Positions 11,156 through 21,261 of a DNA stretch of 64,000 nt are shown here, piece by piece; the stretch's first letter is position 1, and every line of letters begins with the position of its first letter. The notes beneath the pieces are model-generated. The model searched no databases and was not told where the DNA came from. It was given only the letters and a program-made list of their open reading frames with translations. Location: the NCBI RefSeq assembly GCF_030159595.1, contig NZ_BSKJ01000002.1, forward strand, positions 427,881 to 491,880, given 5' to 3'. This DNA is from Pseudomonas putida. Its GTDB lineage: Bacteria; Pseudomonadota; Gammaproteobacteria; Pseudomonadales; Pseudomonadaceae. The translations under genes and the position numbers were made by a program.

Positions 11156-12562
11156 ATGTCGAAGTCGGTTCAACTCATCAAAGATCATGACGTCAAGTGG
11201 ATTGATCTGCGTTTCACGGACACCAAAGGCATTCAGCACCACGTGACCATGCCGTCGCGTGATGCGCTGGACGAGGACTTCTTCGAAGTCGGCAAGATGT
11301 TCGACGGTTCCTCCATCGCTGGCTGGAAAGGCATCGAAGCTTCCGACATGATCCTGATGCCGGTCGACGACACTGCCGTTCTGGACCCGTTCACCGAAGA
11401 ACCAACCCTGATCATCACCTGCGACATCGTCGATCCGTCGAGCATGCAGGGCTACGATCGCGACCCACGTGCAATCGCCAAGCGCGCCGAAGAGTACCTG
11501 AAGAGCACCGGCATCGGTGACACCGTATTCGCCGGCCCAGAGCCAGAGTTCTTCATCTTCGACGAAGTGAAGTTCCAGTCCGACATCTCCGGTTCGATGT
11601 TCAAGATCTTCTCCGAGCAAGGCTCGTGGATGACCGGCGCTGACGTGGAAGGCGGCAACAAAGGCCACCGCCCAGGCGTGAAAGGCGGTTACTTCCCGGT
11701 TCCGCCGTTCGACCACGACCACGAAATCCGTACTGCCATGTGCAACGCACTGGAAGAAATGGGCCAGACCGTTGAAGTTCACCACCACGAAGTGGCGACT
11801 GCCGGCCAGAACGAAATCGGCGTCAAGTTCAACACCCTGGTGAAGAAAGCTGACGAAGTACAGGCCCTGAAATACGTCGTGCACAACGTTGCCGACGCTT
11901 ACGGCCGCACCGCCACCTTCATGCCGAAGCCACTGTACGGCGACAACGGCTCGGGCATGCATGTACACATGTCGATCTGGAAAGACGGCAAGAACACCTT
12001 CTCGGGTGAAGGCTATGCCGGCCTGTCCGACACCGCCCTGTACTTCATCGGCGGCATCATCAAGCACGGTAAGGCCCTGAACGGCTTCACCAACCCGTCG
12101 ACCAACTCGTACAAGCGTCTGGTCCCAGGCTTCGAAGCGCCGGTAATGCTGGCCTACTCGGCGCGCAACCGTTCCGCCTCGATCCGTATTCCATACGTCG
12201 GCAGCCCGAAAGCCCGCCGCATCGAAGCACGCTTCCCGGACCCATCGGCCAACCCGTACCTGGCCTTCGCGGCCCTGCTGATGGCTGGCCTGGACGGCAT
12301 CCAGAACAAGATCCACCCAGGCGATGCTGCCGACAAGAACCTGTACGACCTGCCACCCGAAGAGGCCAAGGACATTCCGCAAGTGTGCGGCAGCCTGAAA
12401 GAAGCCCTGGAAGAGCTGGACAAAGGCCGTGCGTTCCTGACCAAGGGCGGCGTGTTCTCCGACGACTTCATCGATGCCTTCATCGAGCTGAAGTCGGAAG
12501 AAGAAATCAAGGTCCGTACCTTCGTGCACCCGCTGGAATACGAGCTGTACTACAGCTGCTGA
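11156..12562 (+). CDS. glnA: Glutamine synthetase, type I
   Basis: A 468-residue GSI-beta enzyme joining ammonia to glutamate with ATP, the entry step of nitrogen assimilation. Seen in the sequence: [13 protein letters not shown], the ATP-binding region with [16 protein letters not shown], the metal-site EPEFFIFD, and the adenylylation tyrosine at residue 397 in NLYDLPPEE, which means activity can be switched off by GlnE. A strong ribosome site (GGAGG) lies 5 bases before the ATG. It is the first of the glnA-ntrB-ntrC group and carries its own NtrC/sigma54 control region, so it is expressed under nitrogen limitation. Confidence 0.98.
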   Translation: MSKSVQLIKDHDVKWIDLRFTDTKGIQHHVTMPSRDALDEDFFEVGKMFDGSSIAGWKGIEASDMILMPVDDTAVLDPFTEEPTLIITCDIVDPSSMQGYDRDPRAIAKRAEEYLKSTGIGDTVFAGPEPEFFIFDEVKFQSDISGSMFKIFSEQGSWMTGADVEGGNKGHRPGVKGGYFPVPPFDHDHEIRTAMCNALEEMGQTVEVHHHEVATAGQNEIGVKFNTLVKKADEVQALKYVVHNVADAYGRTATFMPKPLYGDNGSGMHVHMSIWKDGKNTFSGEGYAGLSDTALYFIGGIIKHGKALNGFTNPSTNSYKRLVPGFEAPVMLAYSARNRSASIRIPYVGSPKARRIEARFPDPSANPYLAFAALLMAGLDGIQNKIHPGDAADKNLYDLPPEEAKDIPQVCGSLKEALEELDKGRAFLTKGGVFSDDFIDAFIELKSEEEIKVRTFVHPLEYELYYSC

Positions 12563-12600
12563 TCTGATCGGCGCCTCGCGCCGATGACATGATCAAGGAA

Positions 12601-12624
12601 CGGCCTCCCTCTGGAGGCCGTTTT
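12601..12624 (+). terminator. Terminator after glnA
   Basis: CGGCCTCC-ctct-GGAGGCCG followed by TTTT. An additional smaller hairpin (TCGGCGC/GCGCCGA, about 12568-12584) precedes it. The terminator separates glnA from ntrB so that high glnA expression need not extend into the regulators. Confidence 0.85.
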
Positions 12625-12663
12625 CGTTTCTGCGTCACACAGAATCCTCGCGGCCCGCGCTAT

Positions 12664-12678
12664 GCTCTATCTTGGTGC
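12664..12678 (+). promoter_or_regulatory. Possible NtrC site upstream of ntrB
   Basis: GCTC-TATCTTG-GTGC differs from the GCAC-N7-GTGC dyad at one position. It lies in the 358-base gap between glnA and ntrB. The same gap holds a weak sigma54-like GG-N10-GC at 12874-12887 (CTGGCCAAAGCAGTGCC) close to the start codon; otherwise I see no clear signal there. Confidence 0.4.
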
Positions 12679-12920
12679 ACATTTGAATGCCGCGCCCCGA
12701 TTTGCTCCCCAATCTGGTTCAAATTAAACGTTTCATCCAGAGTTTTTGATCCGAATTTGCGCAGAAACAGGCCTTTATCGGCAAATCCCGCTTCTTTTCG
12801 GAGCTTTGGTTTGTTTCTTGCATTTCTTGCGGGTAGAGAGTTTCGCATCAGCGGGACCACCGCACCTGGCCCTGGCCAAAGCAGTGCCAGGCAAGCGCCA
12901 AAAGAGGTCAACGACGCCTT

Positions 12921-14002
12921 ATGACCATCAGCGATGCACAGCACCGTCTGCTTCTGGACAACCTGACCACCGCCACGTTGCTGCTCAATGCCGAGCTGCG
13001 CCTGGAGTACATGAACCCTGCCGCAGAAATGCTGCTGGCCGTCAGCGGCCAACGTAGCCATGGGCAGTTCATCAGCGAGCTGTTCACCGAGTCGACCGAA
13101 GCGCTCAGCTCGTTGCGCCAGGCGGTCGAACAGGCGCACCCGTTCACCAAGCGCGAAGCACAACTCACCTCGCTGACCGGGCAGACCATCACCGTCGACT
13201 ACGCGGTAACCCCTATCCTGAACCAGGGCCAGACCCTGCTGTTGCTGGAGGTGCATCCGCGCGACCGGCTGCTGCGCATCACCAAGGAAGAGGCCCAACT
13301 GAGCAAGCAGGAAACCACCAAGATGCTGGTGCGCGGCCTGGCCCACGAAATCAAGAACCCCCTCGGCGGCATCCGCGGCGCAGCACAGTTGCTGTCGCGC
13401 GAACTGCCCGAGGAAGGCCTGCGCGACTACACCAACGTGATCATCGAAGAGGCCGACCGCCTGCGTAACCTGGTTGACCGCATGCTCGGTTCGAACAAGC
13501 TGCCGTCGCTGGCCATGACCAACATCCACGAAGTGCTGGAGCGGGTTTGCAGCCTGGTCGATGCCGAAAGCCAGGGCTGCATCACTTTGGTGCGCGATTA
13601 CGACCCAAGCCTGCCGGACGTGCTGATCGACCGCGAGCAGATGATCCAGGCCGTCCTCAACATCGTGCGTAACGCCATGCAGGCGATCAGTTCGCAGAAC
13701 GAGCTGCGTCTGGGCCGCATCACCCTGCGCAGCCGCGCCTTGCGCCAGTTCACCATCGGCCATGTGCGCCATCGCCTGGTAGCCCGGGTCGAGATCATCG
13801 ACAACGGCCCGGGCATCCCGCCGGAACTGCAAGACACCCTCTTCTACCCCATGGTCAGTGGCCGCCCGGACGGTACCGGGCTGGGCCTGGCCATTACCCA
13901 GAACATCATCAGCCAGCACCAGGGCCTGATCGAGTGTGAAAGCCACGCAGGCCACACCGCCTTCTCGATCTACCTGCCCCTGGAACAAGGAGCCACCGCC
14001 TC

Positions 14003-14006
<4 letters not shown>
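12921..14006 (+). CDS. glnL: Nitrogen sensor histidine kinase NtrB
   Basis: A 361-residue cytoplasmic kinase: an N-terminal PAS domain (about 8-115), then a HisKA region with the phospho-accepting His142 in GLAHEIKNPLGG, then an HATPase_c domain with IVRNAMQAI (N box), DNGPGIPPELQ (G1) and GTGLGLAITQNI (G2). It phosphorylates NtrC when nitrogen is short and dephosphorylates it when PII is unmodified. No membrane helix, as expected. It overlaps ntrC by 4 bases (ATGA), so the pair is translationally coupled. Confidence 0.96.
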
Positions 14007-15439
<1,433 letters not shown>

Positions 15440-15464
15440 CCCGTCTTCAACCCGCAAGACTTCT

Positions 15465-15483
15465 GGGGCCGCTTTGCGGCCCC
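15465..15483 (+). repeat. End-of-gene hairpin after ntrC
   Basis: GGGGCCGC-ttt-GCGGCCCC, 25 bases after the ntrC stop. It has no U-tract. It is a member of the recurring GGGGCYGC-ttt-GCRGCCCC set in this window and may act as a weak terminator. Confidence 0.55.
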
Positions 15484-15503
15484 AGGCATTTCCGCCCTCT
15501 GAT

Positions 15504-15518
15504 GCACCGATCCTGTGC
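15504..15518 (+). promoter_or_regulatory. NtrC binding site upstream of the NrsZ-like RNA
   Basis: GCAC-CGATCCT-GTGC is a perfect GCAC-N7-GTGC dyad, as before glnA. A second, weaker half-matching site (GCAC-N7-AGGC, 15524-15538) follows. Both lie about 65-100 bases upstream of a sigma54 promoter. Confidence 0.65.
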
Positions 15519-15602
15519 CCGCTGCACCTCGCAAAGGCACAAATCCCCTCAAAAACCGGCCAAATACCCCTTAAAGCCCAATATTCACGGGCTTTGCAAA
15601 AC

Positions 15603-15618
15603 TGGCACGCCCCCTGCA
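15603..15618 (+). promoter_or_regulatory. Sigma54 promoter downstream of ntrC
   Basis: TGGCACG-CCCC-CTGCA matches the sigma54 consensus TGGCACG-N4-TTGCA except for one base, with exact GG-N10-GC spacing. It points into a region with no plus-strand gene, only the tandem repeats. Confidence 0.8.
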
Positions 15619-15627
15619 ATAGCTAAT

Positions 15628-15801
15628 ACATACCCAGTTTCGGGGGCCCTGGTACAGGCAGGCCGGGTGAACCCCTCTTTTATTCGCAACACCGCCCGTT
15701 TTGGGGACCTCGGTACAGGCAGGCCGGGACATCCCCCCTTTATACGCAGTAACCCCTTTTGGGGACCCTGGTACAGGCAGGCCGGGATATCCCCTCTTTT
15801 A
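15628..15801 (+). ncRNA. nrsZ: NrsZ-like nitrogen-regulated small RNA with three tandem units
   Basis: Downstream of the sigma54 promoter are three imperfect direct repeats of about 58-61 bases; the shared core GGTACAGGCAGGCCGGG starts at 15651, 15712 and 15770. Each unit ends in a GGG...CCC hairpin followed by a T-rich stretch (for example GGGATATCCCCTCTTTTATT), so each could end or be cut as a separate RNA. From memory, P. aeruginosa NrsZ is a processed RNA encoded directly downstream of ntrC, driven by NtrC and RpoN, and built of repeated units. Position, promoter type and repeat architecture all agree. The predicted 5' end (15628) and 3' end (15801) are inferred. The last unit overlaps the stop codon of the convergent gene. 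Confidence 0.7.
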
Positions 15802-16236
15802 TTCGTGCAGTTTCACCTGTACCCGCCAGCGCCCCTCGTCCTCTGCACCGGCCCACTCGCCGTGCAGAGGGCGGGCGGCCACCACCGTCAGCAACAAGCC
15901 TTCCTCGCTTTTTTGCACCCGCCAGCTCACCGGCTTCCCTTCCAGGCTCAATTGCCCCTGCTGGGCCTTGCCCTGCGCCTGGAACAGCAACGCAACCGTA
16001 CCTTCCACGTTCTCGCCATGCAGCTGTGGTTCTTCGTTGAACCAAAGGTCCAGGCCGTTCTGCACCACTTCCACCTGCTGCAACACCCGCTCTTCGGGCG
16101 TCGTCAGGCGGCCAATCATCAACCCGACCATAACGCCAACGATCGCCAATGACAGCATCACCCGTGGGAAGGCCTTCGAACGCACGTCCGGTTCAGGGGT
16201 AGAATGCCCGTCATCTTCACGCTTGGAGCCGTGCAT
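15799..16236 (-). CDS. Conserved inner-membrane-anchored hypothetical protein
   Basis: A 145-residue protein with a short basic cytoplasmic N-terminus, one membrane helix (about residues 27-44, MLSLAIVGVMVGLMIGRL) and a periplasmic beta-rich domain of roughly 95 residues. It sits where P. aeruginosa has the uncharacterised PA5126-type gene between ntrC and trmL. Its ATG shares the tetranucleotide CATG (16234-16237) with the divergent trmL ATG, and its stop lies inside the last repeat of the NrsZ-like RNA, which is transcribed towards it. Function unknown. Confidence 0.75.
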   Translation of the reverse strand: MHGSKREDDGHSTPEPDVRSKAFPRVMLSLAIVGVMVGLMIGRLTTPEERVLQQVEVVQNGLDLWFNEEPQLHGENVEGTVALLFQAQGKAQQGQLSLEGKPVSWRVQKSEEGLLLTVVAARPLHGEWAGAEDEGRWRVQVKLHE

Positions 16237-16696
16237 GTTTCACGTCATCCTTTTTCAACCAGAAATTCCGCCGAATACCGGCAACATCATTCGCCTGTGC
16301 GCCAACAGCGGCTGCGACCTGCACCTGATCGAACCCATCAGTTTCGAACTGGATGACAAGCGCCTGCGCCGTGCGGGGCTGGATTACCACGAGTATGCCA
16401 CGCTCAAGCGCCACGAGAGCCTGGCCGGATGCCTGGAAAGCCTGGGCAACCCACGGCTGTTCGCCTTTACCACCAAGGGTTCGCACCCGTTCCATGAAGT
16501 GGCCTACCAGCCGGGCGATGCCTTCCTGTTCGGGCCAGAGAGCCGCGGGTTGCCGGCCGAGGTGCTGGACAGCCTGCCAGCCGAGCAACGCCTGCGCCTG
16601 CCGATGCGGCCGGGGTGCCGTAGCCTGAACCTGTCCAATACGGTGGCAGTGACGGTGTATGAAGCGTGGCGGCAGAATGGGTTTGCCGGGAGCTGA
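16235..16696 (+). CDS. trmL: tRNA (cytidine(34)-2'-O)-methyltransferase TrmL
   Basis: A 153-residue SPOUT methyltransferase that methylates the wobble ribose of leucine tRNAs. Typical features: FQPEIPPNTGNIIRLCAN at the N-terminus, a GPESRGLP loop and the trefoil-knot end RPGCRSLNLSNTVAVTVYEA. The ATG at 16235 has GGAG 7 bases upstream and overlaps the start codon of the divergent gene, so the ribosome sites lie inside each other's coding region. Length is typical of the family. Confidence 0.94.
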   Translation: MFHVILFQPEIPPNTGNIIRLCANSGCDLHLIEPISFELDDKRLRRAGLDYHEYATLKRHESLAGCLESLGNPRLFAFTTKGSHPFHEVAYQPGDAFLFGPESRGLPAEVLDSLPAEQRLRLPMRPGCRSLNLSNTVAVTVYEAWRQNGFAGS

Positions 16697-16707
16697 TCTG
16701 TAGCCTG

Positions 16708-16784
16708 CTCTGGCCTCTTCGCGGGCAAGCCCGCGAAAGGGCCGGTACAGGCAATAAAAAAGCGCCCCGAGAGGCGCTTTCTTG
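16708..16784 (-). terminator. REP element and secB terminator
   Basis: A REP palindrome (TTCGCGGGcaagCCCGCGAA, about 16712-16731) lies just after trmL. It is followed by AGCGCC-ccgaga-GGCGCT (about 16761-16778), which on the minus strand runs into TTTTTTATT and terminates the secB transcript. Confidence 0.75.
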
Positions 16785-16797
16785 ATACCGGCAGCTA

Positions 16798-17283
16798 TTA
16801 CTGCACAGTTGGCGCAGCGCCCGCTTCCTGCATGCGTTGCAGTTCTTGCGCGTACAGGGCGTCGAAGTTGACCGGCGACAGCATCAGGGCCGGGAACGAA
16901 CCGCGGGTCACCAGGCTGTCCAGGGTCTCACGGGCGTACGGGAACAGGATGTTCGGGCAGAACGCACCCAGGGTGTGGCTCATCGAAGCTGCGTCGAGGT
17001 TGGCGATCAGGAAGATACCGGCCTGCTGCACTTCGGCGATGAAGGCCACTTCGTCACCGTTCTTGACGGTAACCGACAGGGTCAGCACCACCTCGTGGAA
17101 GTCACCTTCCAGGGCTTTCTGCTTGGTGTTCAGGTCCAGCGCAACGCTCGGCTCCCAGGTCTGACGGAAGATCTGCGGGCTTTTCGGGGCTTCGAACGAC
17201 AGGTCGCGCACATAGATGCGCTGCAGGGAGAACTGTGGGCTGTTGTCTTCTGCAGCAGCGCCGTTGGTCTGTTGGTCAGTCAT
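16798..17283 (-). CDS. secB: Protein-export chaperone SecB
   Basis: A 161-residue cytosolic chaperone that keeps precursor proteins unfolded and hands them to SecA. The family pattern [19 protein letters not shown] opens the protein and the [14 protein letters not shown] segment is present as [21 protein letters not shown] with [13 protein letters not shown] [13 protein letters not shown] behind it. Tetramer-forming length is normal. It follows grxC and yibN on the same strand, the conserved yibN-grxC-secB order of gammaproteobacteria. Confidence 0.97.
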   Translation of the reverse strand: MTDQQTNGAAAEDNSPQFSLQRIYVRDLSFEAPKSPQIFRQTWEPSVALDLNTKQKALEGDFHEVVLTLSVTVKNGDEVAFIAEVQQAGIFLIANLDAASMSHTLGAFCPNILFPYARETLDSLVTRGSFPALMLSPVNFDALYAQELQRMQEAGAAPTVQ

Positions 17284-17322
17284 GGCAGATCCTTATCCTA
17301 ATGTTTTTGAATGCAGTGCAAA

Positions 17323-17577
17323 TCAGGCCGCCAGCAGCGCGTCGAGCTTGCCGGCGCGCTCCAGGGCATAGAGGTCATCGCATCCACCGACATGGGTGCT
17401 GCCGATCCAGATCTGCGGCACCGACGTACGGCCGGCCTTCTGGCTCATCTCGGCACGAACCTGCGGCTTGCCATCGACCTTGATTTCCTCGAAGGCCACG
17501 CCCTTGCTCTCGAGCAGGTACTTGGCGCGCATGCAGTAGGGGCAGTAGTCGCTGGAGTAGACGATGACGGGCTTCAT
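17323..17577 (-). CDS. grxC: Glutaredoxin 3
   Basis: An 84-residue dithiol glutaredoxin with the active site C12-P-Y-C15, the cis-proline segment TSVPQIWIGSTHVGG and the glycine-aspartate pair CDDLYALE that binds glutathione. It reduces disulfides and glutathione mixed disulfides in the cytosol. It starts 1 base after the stop of yibN. Confidence 0.95.
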   Translation of the reverse strand: MKPVIVYSSDYCPYCMRAKYLLESKGVAFEEIKVDGKPQVRAEMSQKAGRTSVPQIWIGSTHVGGCDDLYALERAGKLDALLAA

Positions 17578-17578
17578 A

Positions 17579-17992
17579 TCACTTCACCAGGGGCAGGTTA
17601 TCGGCTTTCCAGCTGGAAACGCCACCGCTCAGTTTGGCAGCGGTGTAGCCAGCCTTGAGCAGTTCGCGGCAGTGGGTGCCGGACTGCTGGCCCATTGCGT
17701 CGACGACGATCAGGGTCTTCTCTTTGTGCTTGTCCAGCTCGCTCATGCGGGCGGCCAGCTTGTCCTGCGGAATGTTGATCGCACCGACGATGTGGCCGGC
17801 GGCGTATTCTTTGGCAGTACGGATGTCGAGGACCAGGCCCTTGTCGGCATTGACCAGGGCGGTCAGTTGGCCATTGCTCAGGCTCTGGCCGCCACGGCGG
17901 ATTTCATTGAGCAGCAGCAGGACCAGCAGAACAACGAAGATCGCAACCAGGATGTAGTGATCTGTCGCGAATTGAATCAGGTGAGCAACCAT
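17579..17992 (-). CDS. yibN: Membrane-anchored rhodanese-like protein YibN
   Basis: A 137-residue protein with one N-terminal membrane helix (about 12-29) and a rhodanese domain (about 38-133; LVLDIRTAKEYAAGHIVGAINIP is the CH2A-like strand). The loop that should hold the persulfide cysteine reads VVDAMGQQSGTHC: position 98 is Asp and the only nearby cysteine is C108, displaced by about ten residues. It may therefore bind rather than transfer sulfur. The start at 17992 gives the family N-terminus; upstream codons do not. It leads the yibN-grxC-secB unit. Confidence 0.88.
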   Translation of the reverse strand: MVAHLIQFATDHYILVAIFVVLLVLLLLNEIRRGGQSLSNGQLTALVNADKGLVLDIRTAKEYAAGHIVGAINIPQDKLAARMSELDKHKEKTLIVVDAMGQQSGTHCRELLKAGYTAAKLSGGVSSWKADNLPLVK

Positions 17993-18198
17993 CAGCGGTG
18001 TTCCAGGCGATTGAAAATGCCGGCCAGTATACACAGCCCCCCAGTGCCACCAAAGCCCGACGGGCCGGCCGGAAAGGTACCTTCATGTTGCCGCAGTGGC
18101 CGCGCTGGTCAGGGAGCAGGACGAATATTCGCCGCAGGTGGCGGATTTGCCCTAAAATGCGTGTCTTTATCATCTTTGAACAACCGTGAGTTTGATTG

Positions 18199-19734
18199 AT
18201 GACGAGTACGCCCAAACCCTTGGTCCTGATCATCCTGGATGGCTTCGGCCACAGCGAAATCCCCGAACACAACGCCATCTTTGCCGCCAATACGCCGGTT
18301 TATGATCGCCTGCGCGCCACCCAGCCGCATGGCCTCATCTCCGGCTCGGGCATGGATGTCGGCCTGCCGGACGGGCAGATGGGCAACTCCGAAGTCGGTC
18401 ATATGAACCTGGGTGCCGGACGCGTCGTCTATCAGGACTTCACCCGCGTCACCAAGGCCATCCGCGACGGCGAGTTCTTCGAGAACCCGGTGCTCACCGG
18501 TGCCGTGGACAAGGCAGCCAGCGCCGGCAAGGCCGTGCACATCCTCGGCCTGCTGTCCGATGGCGGCGTACACAGCCACCAGGACCATCTGGTGGCCATG
18601 GCCGAACTGGCCGCACAGCGTGGCGCCGAGAAGATCTACCTGCATGGCTTCCTCGATGGCCGCGACACCCCGCCACGCAGCGCGCAGTCGTCCATCGAAC
18701 TGCTCGACGCCACCTTCGCCAAGCTGGGCAAGGGCCGCATCGCCAGCCTGATCGGCCGCTACTTCGCCATGGACCGCGATAACCGCTGGGACCGCGTCAG
18801 CGCCGCCTACAAACTGATTGTCGACAGCGCTGCCGAATACACCGCCGAAAGCGCGCTGGCCGGCCTGGAAGCGGCCTACGCCCGTGACGAGAGCGACGAG
18901 TTCGTCAAGGCCACGCGCATTGGCGAAGCGGTCAAGGTCGAAGACGGCGATGCCGTGATCTTCATGAACTTCCGCGCCGACCGCGCTCGCGAGCTGTCAC
19001 GCGCGTTCGTCGAAGCCGACTTCAACGAGTTCCCGCGCGCCCGACTGCCAAAACTGGCGGCCTACATCGGCCTGACCCAGTACTCGGCCAAGATCCCGGC
19101 ACCGGCAGCCTTTGCACCGGCCAGCCTGAACAATGTGCTGGGCGAATACCTGGCAAAGAACGGCAAAACCCAGTTGCGGATTGCCGAGACCGAGAAGTAC
19201 GCCCACGTCACCTTCTTCTTCTCCGGCGGCCGCGAAGAGCCGTTCGAAGGCGAAGAACGCATTCTGATCCCGTCGCCAAAGGTCGCCACCTATGACCTGC
19301 AACCGGAAATGAACGCGCCGGAAGTGACCGATCGCATTGTCGAAGCCATCGAGCAGCAGCGTTACGACGTGATCGTGGTCAACTACGCCAACGGCGACAT
19401 GGTTGGCCACACGGGCGTGTTCGAGGCGGCGGTGAAGGCGGTTGAAGCGCTGGATACCTGCGTCGGCCGCATCGTCGAAGCACTGGACAAGGTGGACGGC
19501 GAAGCGCTGATCACCGCCGACCACGGCAACGTCGAGCAGATGGAAGACGAGTGCACCGGCCAGGCGCACACCGCACACACCACCGAGCCGGTGCCGTTCA
19601 TCTATGTGGGCAAGCGCAACGTGAAAGTGCGTGACGGCGGCGTGCTGGCCGACGTGGCGCCGACCATGCTGAAGCTGCTGGGGCTGGAGAAGCCGGTGGA
19701 AATGACCGGCACTTCGATCCTGGTTGACGCCTGA
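18199..19734 (+). CDS. gpmI: 2,3-bisphosphoglycerate-independent phosphoglycerate mutase
   Basis: A 511-residue manganese enzyme of the alkaline-phosphatase superfamily that interconverts 3- and 2-phosphoglycerate in glycolysis and gluconeogenesis. The catalytic Ser64 lies in [16 protein letters not shown]; the metal sites [23 protein letters not shown] and [11 protein letters not shown] are all intact. The ATG at 18199 is preferred over an in-frame TTG one codon earlier. It is divergent from yibN, with about 200 bases between them. Confidence 0.97.
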   Translation: MTSTPKPLVLIILDGFGHSEIPEHNAIFAANTPVYDRLRATQPHGLISGSGMDVGLPDGQMGNSEVGHMNLGAGRVVYQDFTRVTKAIRDGEFFENPVLTGAVDKAASAGKAVHILGLLSDGGVHSHQDHLVAMAELAAQRGAEKIYLHGFLDGRDTPPRSAQSSIELLDATFAKLGKGRIASLIGRYFAMDRDNRWDRVSAAYKLIVDSAAEYTAESALAGLEAAYARDESDEFVKATRIGEAVKVEDGDAVIFMNFRADRARELSRAFVEADFNEFPRARLPKLAAYIGLTQYSAKIPAPAAFAPASLNNVLGEYLAKNGKTQLRIAETEKYAHVTFFFSGGREEPFEGEERILIPSPKVATYDLQPEMNAPEVTDRIVEAIEQQRYDVIVVNYANGDMVGHTGVFEAAVKAVEALDTCVGRIVEALDKVDGEALITADHGNVEQMEDECTGQAHTAHTTEPVPFIYVGKRNVKVRDGGVLADVAPTMLKLLGLEKPVEMTGTSILVDA

Positions 19735-19745
19735 TTCTGTGTTCG

Positions 19746-19821
19746 GGGGCCGCTTTGCGGCCCCTTTGCACATGAATTCCGGACAAACGCCCCGCGGCAC
19801 CCGCAGCGAGGCGTTTTTTTT
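19746..19821 (+). terminator. gpmI 3' hairpins and intrinsic terminator
   Basis: A GGGGCCGC-ttt-GCGGCCCC hairpin (19746-19764) is followed by AACGCC...GGCGTT (19786-19815) with a run of eight Ts at 19814-19821. A further GCCCGCCCGGGCGGGC palindrome comes just after. Confidence 0.8.
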
Positions 19822-19875
19822 GCCCGCCCGGGCGGGCATACTAGGCCAGTCTCCATCCTTGGTACGCCAAACCCC

Positions 19876-21183
19876 ATGCTTCGCGCCCTGATCCTACTCG
19901 CCCTGTCTTGCCTGCTCAGCCCGGCCTTCGCCGATGAGCGTGCACAGACCCAGCAGCAACTGGACGCCACCCGCCAGGACATTGCCGAGCTCAAGAAGAC
20001 GCTGGGCAAGCTCCAGGAAGAAAAAGCCGGTGTGCAAAAGGACCTCAAAGCCACCGAGACCGACATCGGCGACCTCGAAAAGCAGGTGGAGGCACTGCAA
20101 CAAGAACTAAAAAAGACCGAGGGCGATCTGGAGCGCCTTGATACCGAGAAAAAAAAACTCCAGAGCGCCCGCGTTGAACAACAGCGACTGATCGCTATCC
20201 AGGCCCGTTCGGCCTACCAGAACAACGGCCGCGAGGAATACCTCAAGCTGCTGCTCAACCAGCAGAATCCTGAGAAGTTCGCCCGCACCCTCACTTATTA
20301 CGACTACATCAGCAAGGCGCGCCTGGAACAACTGCGCACCTTCAACGAGACCCTGCGCCAGCTGGCCAACGTCGAGCAGGAAATTGCCAGCCAGCAGCAA
20401 CAGCTGCTGGCCCAGCGCGCCGACCTCGACAGCCGCCGCCAAGCCCTGGAATCCGAGCGCGGCAAGCGCCAGCAGGTGCTGGCCAAGCTCAATGGTGACA
20501 TGAAGGACCGCGACCAGAAGTTGCAGGCCCGTGAGCAGGACCAGGCTGACCTGTCCAAAGTCCTCAAGACCATTGAGGAAACCCTGGCCCGGCAAGCCCG
20601 CGAAGCCGAAGAGGCGCGCAAGAAAGCCTTGCTGGCCCAGCAGGAAGCGGAAAAACGCCGCCAGCAGGAAGCCCTGGCCGCCGCCGCCGCCCGCGAACAG
20701 GCCAAGGAACCAGTGGAACCGCCGAAAAAGGCCCGTACCACGCTCGGCCCAATGGTTTCCACCGACGGCGCAAGCTACGGCGGTGCATTTTCTTCCGCAC
20801 GGGGAAAACTTCCGTGGCCAGTCAACGGTCGATTGCTGGCACGCTTCGGTGATGCCCGCGGCAGCGATGCCCGCGCCAAATGGGACGGGGTGATGATCAG
20901 CGCCAACCCAGGCACCCAGGTTCGCGCCGTCCACGGTGGCCGTGTGGTGTTCGCCGACTGGTTGCGCGGTGCCGGGCTTCTGGTCATTCTCGACCATGGC
21001 AACGGTTACCTGAGCCTGTACGGCCACAACCAGAGCCTGCTCAAGAGCGCCGGTGATATCGTCAAGGCCGGTGAAGCCATTTCCACCGTTGGCGACAGCG
21101 GTGGCCAGGACGCGGCAGGCTTGTACTTCGCCATCCGCCAGCAGGGCCGGCCAACCGACCCTTCGCAATGGTGCCGGGGCTAG
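19876..21183 (+). CDS. envC: Murein hydrolase activator EnvC (coiled coil plus degenerate LytM domain)
   Basis: A 435-residue periplasmic protein: a Sec signal peptide (cleavage near ALA/FADE, residue 20), a very long coiled coil (about 22-270, rich in Gln, Lys and Glu), a short linker and a C-terminal LytM/M23 fold (about 310-430). The LytM metal ligands are altered: the final motif reads LYFAIRQQG instead of LHFEIR, as in E. coli EnvC, which activates amidases AmiA/AmiB and does not cut peptidoglycan itself. It is followed by ctpA and a YibQ-like gene in the conserved gpmI-envC-ctpA-yibQ order. Confidence 0.93.
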   Translation: MLRALILLALSCLLSPAFADERAQTQQQLDATRQDIAELKKTLGKLQEEKAGVQKDLKATETDIGDLEKQVEALQQELKKTEGDLERLDTEKKKLQSARVEQQRLIAIQARSAYQNNGREEYLKLLLNQQNPEKFARTLTYYDYISKARLEQLRTFNETLRQLANVEQEIASQQQQLLAQRADLDSRRQALESERGKRQQVLAKLNGDMKDRDQKLQAREQDQADLSKVLKTIEETLARQAREAEEARKKALLAQQEAEKRRQQEALAAAAAREQAKEPVEPPKKARTTLGPMVSTDGASYGGAFSSARGKLPWPVNGRLLARFGDARGSDARAKWDGVMISANPGTQVRAVHGGRVVFADWLRGAGLLVILDHGNGYLSLYGHNQSLLKSAGDIVKAGEAISTVGDSGGQDAAGLYFAIRQQGRPTDPSQWCRG

Positions 21184-21261
21184 TCAAATTTCTACGGCGT
21201 AGCCTGCGTGCTGCGCCGATGCTCCCCAGGGAGCGCTTACAGGATCAGGAGTTCGTTCGAC

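Noticed and set aside
12874..12887. Sigma54 promoter for ntrB
   Set aside because: Only GG-N10-GC agrees; surrounding bases deviate strongly and the distance to the start codon is short. Listed only as a weak possibility.
15651..15801. Three direct repeats that could suggest a CRISPR array
   Set aside because: Units are about 60 bases with most of the length conserved and no unique spacers; no cas genes. They fit the NrsZ-like RNA.
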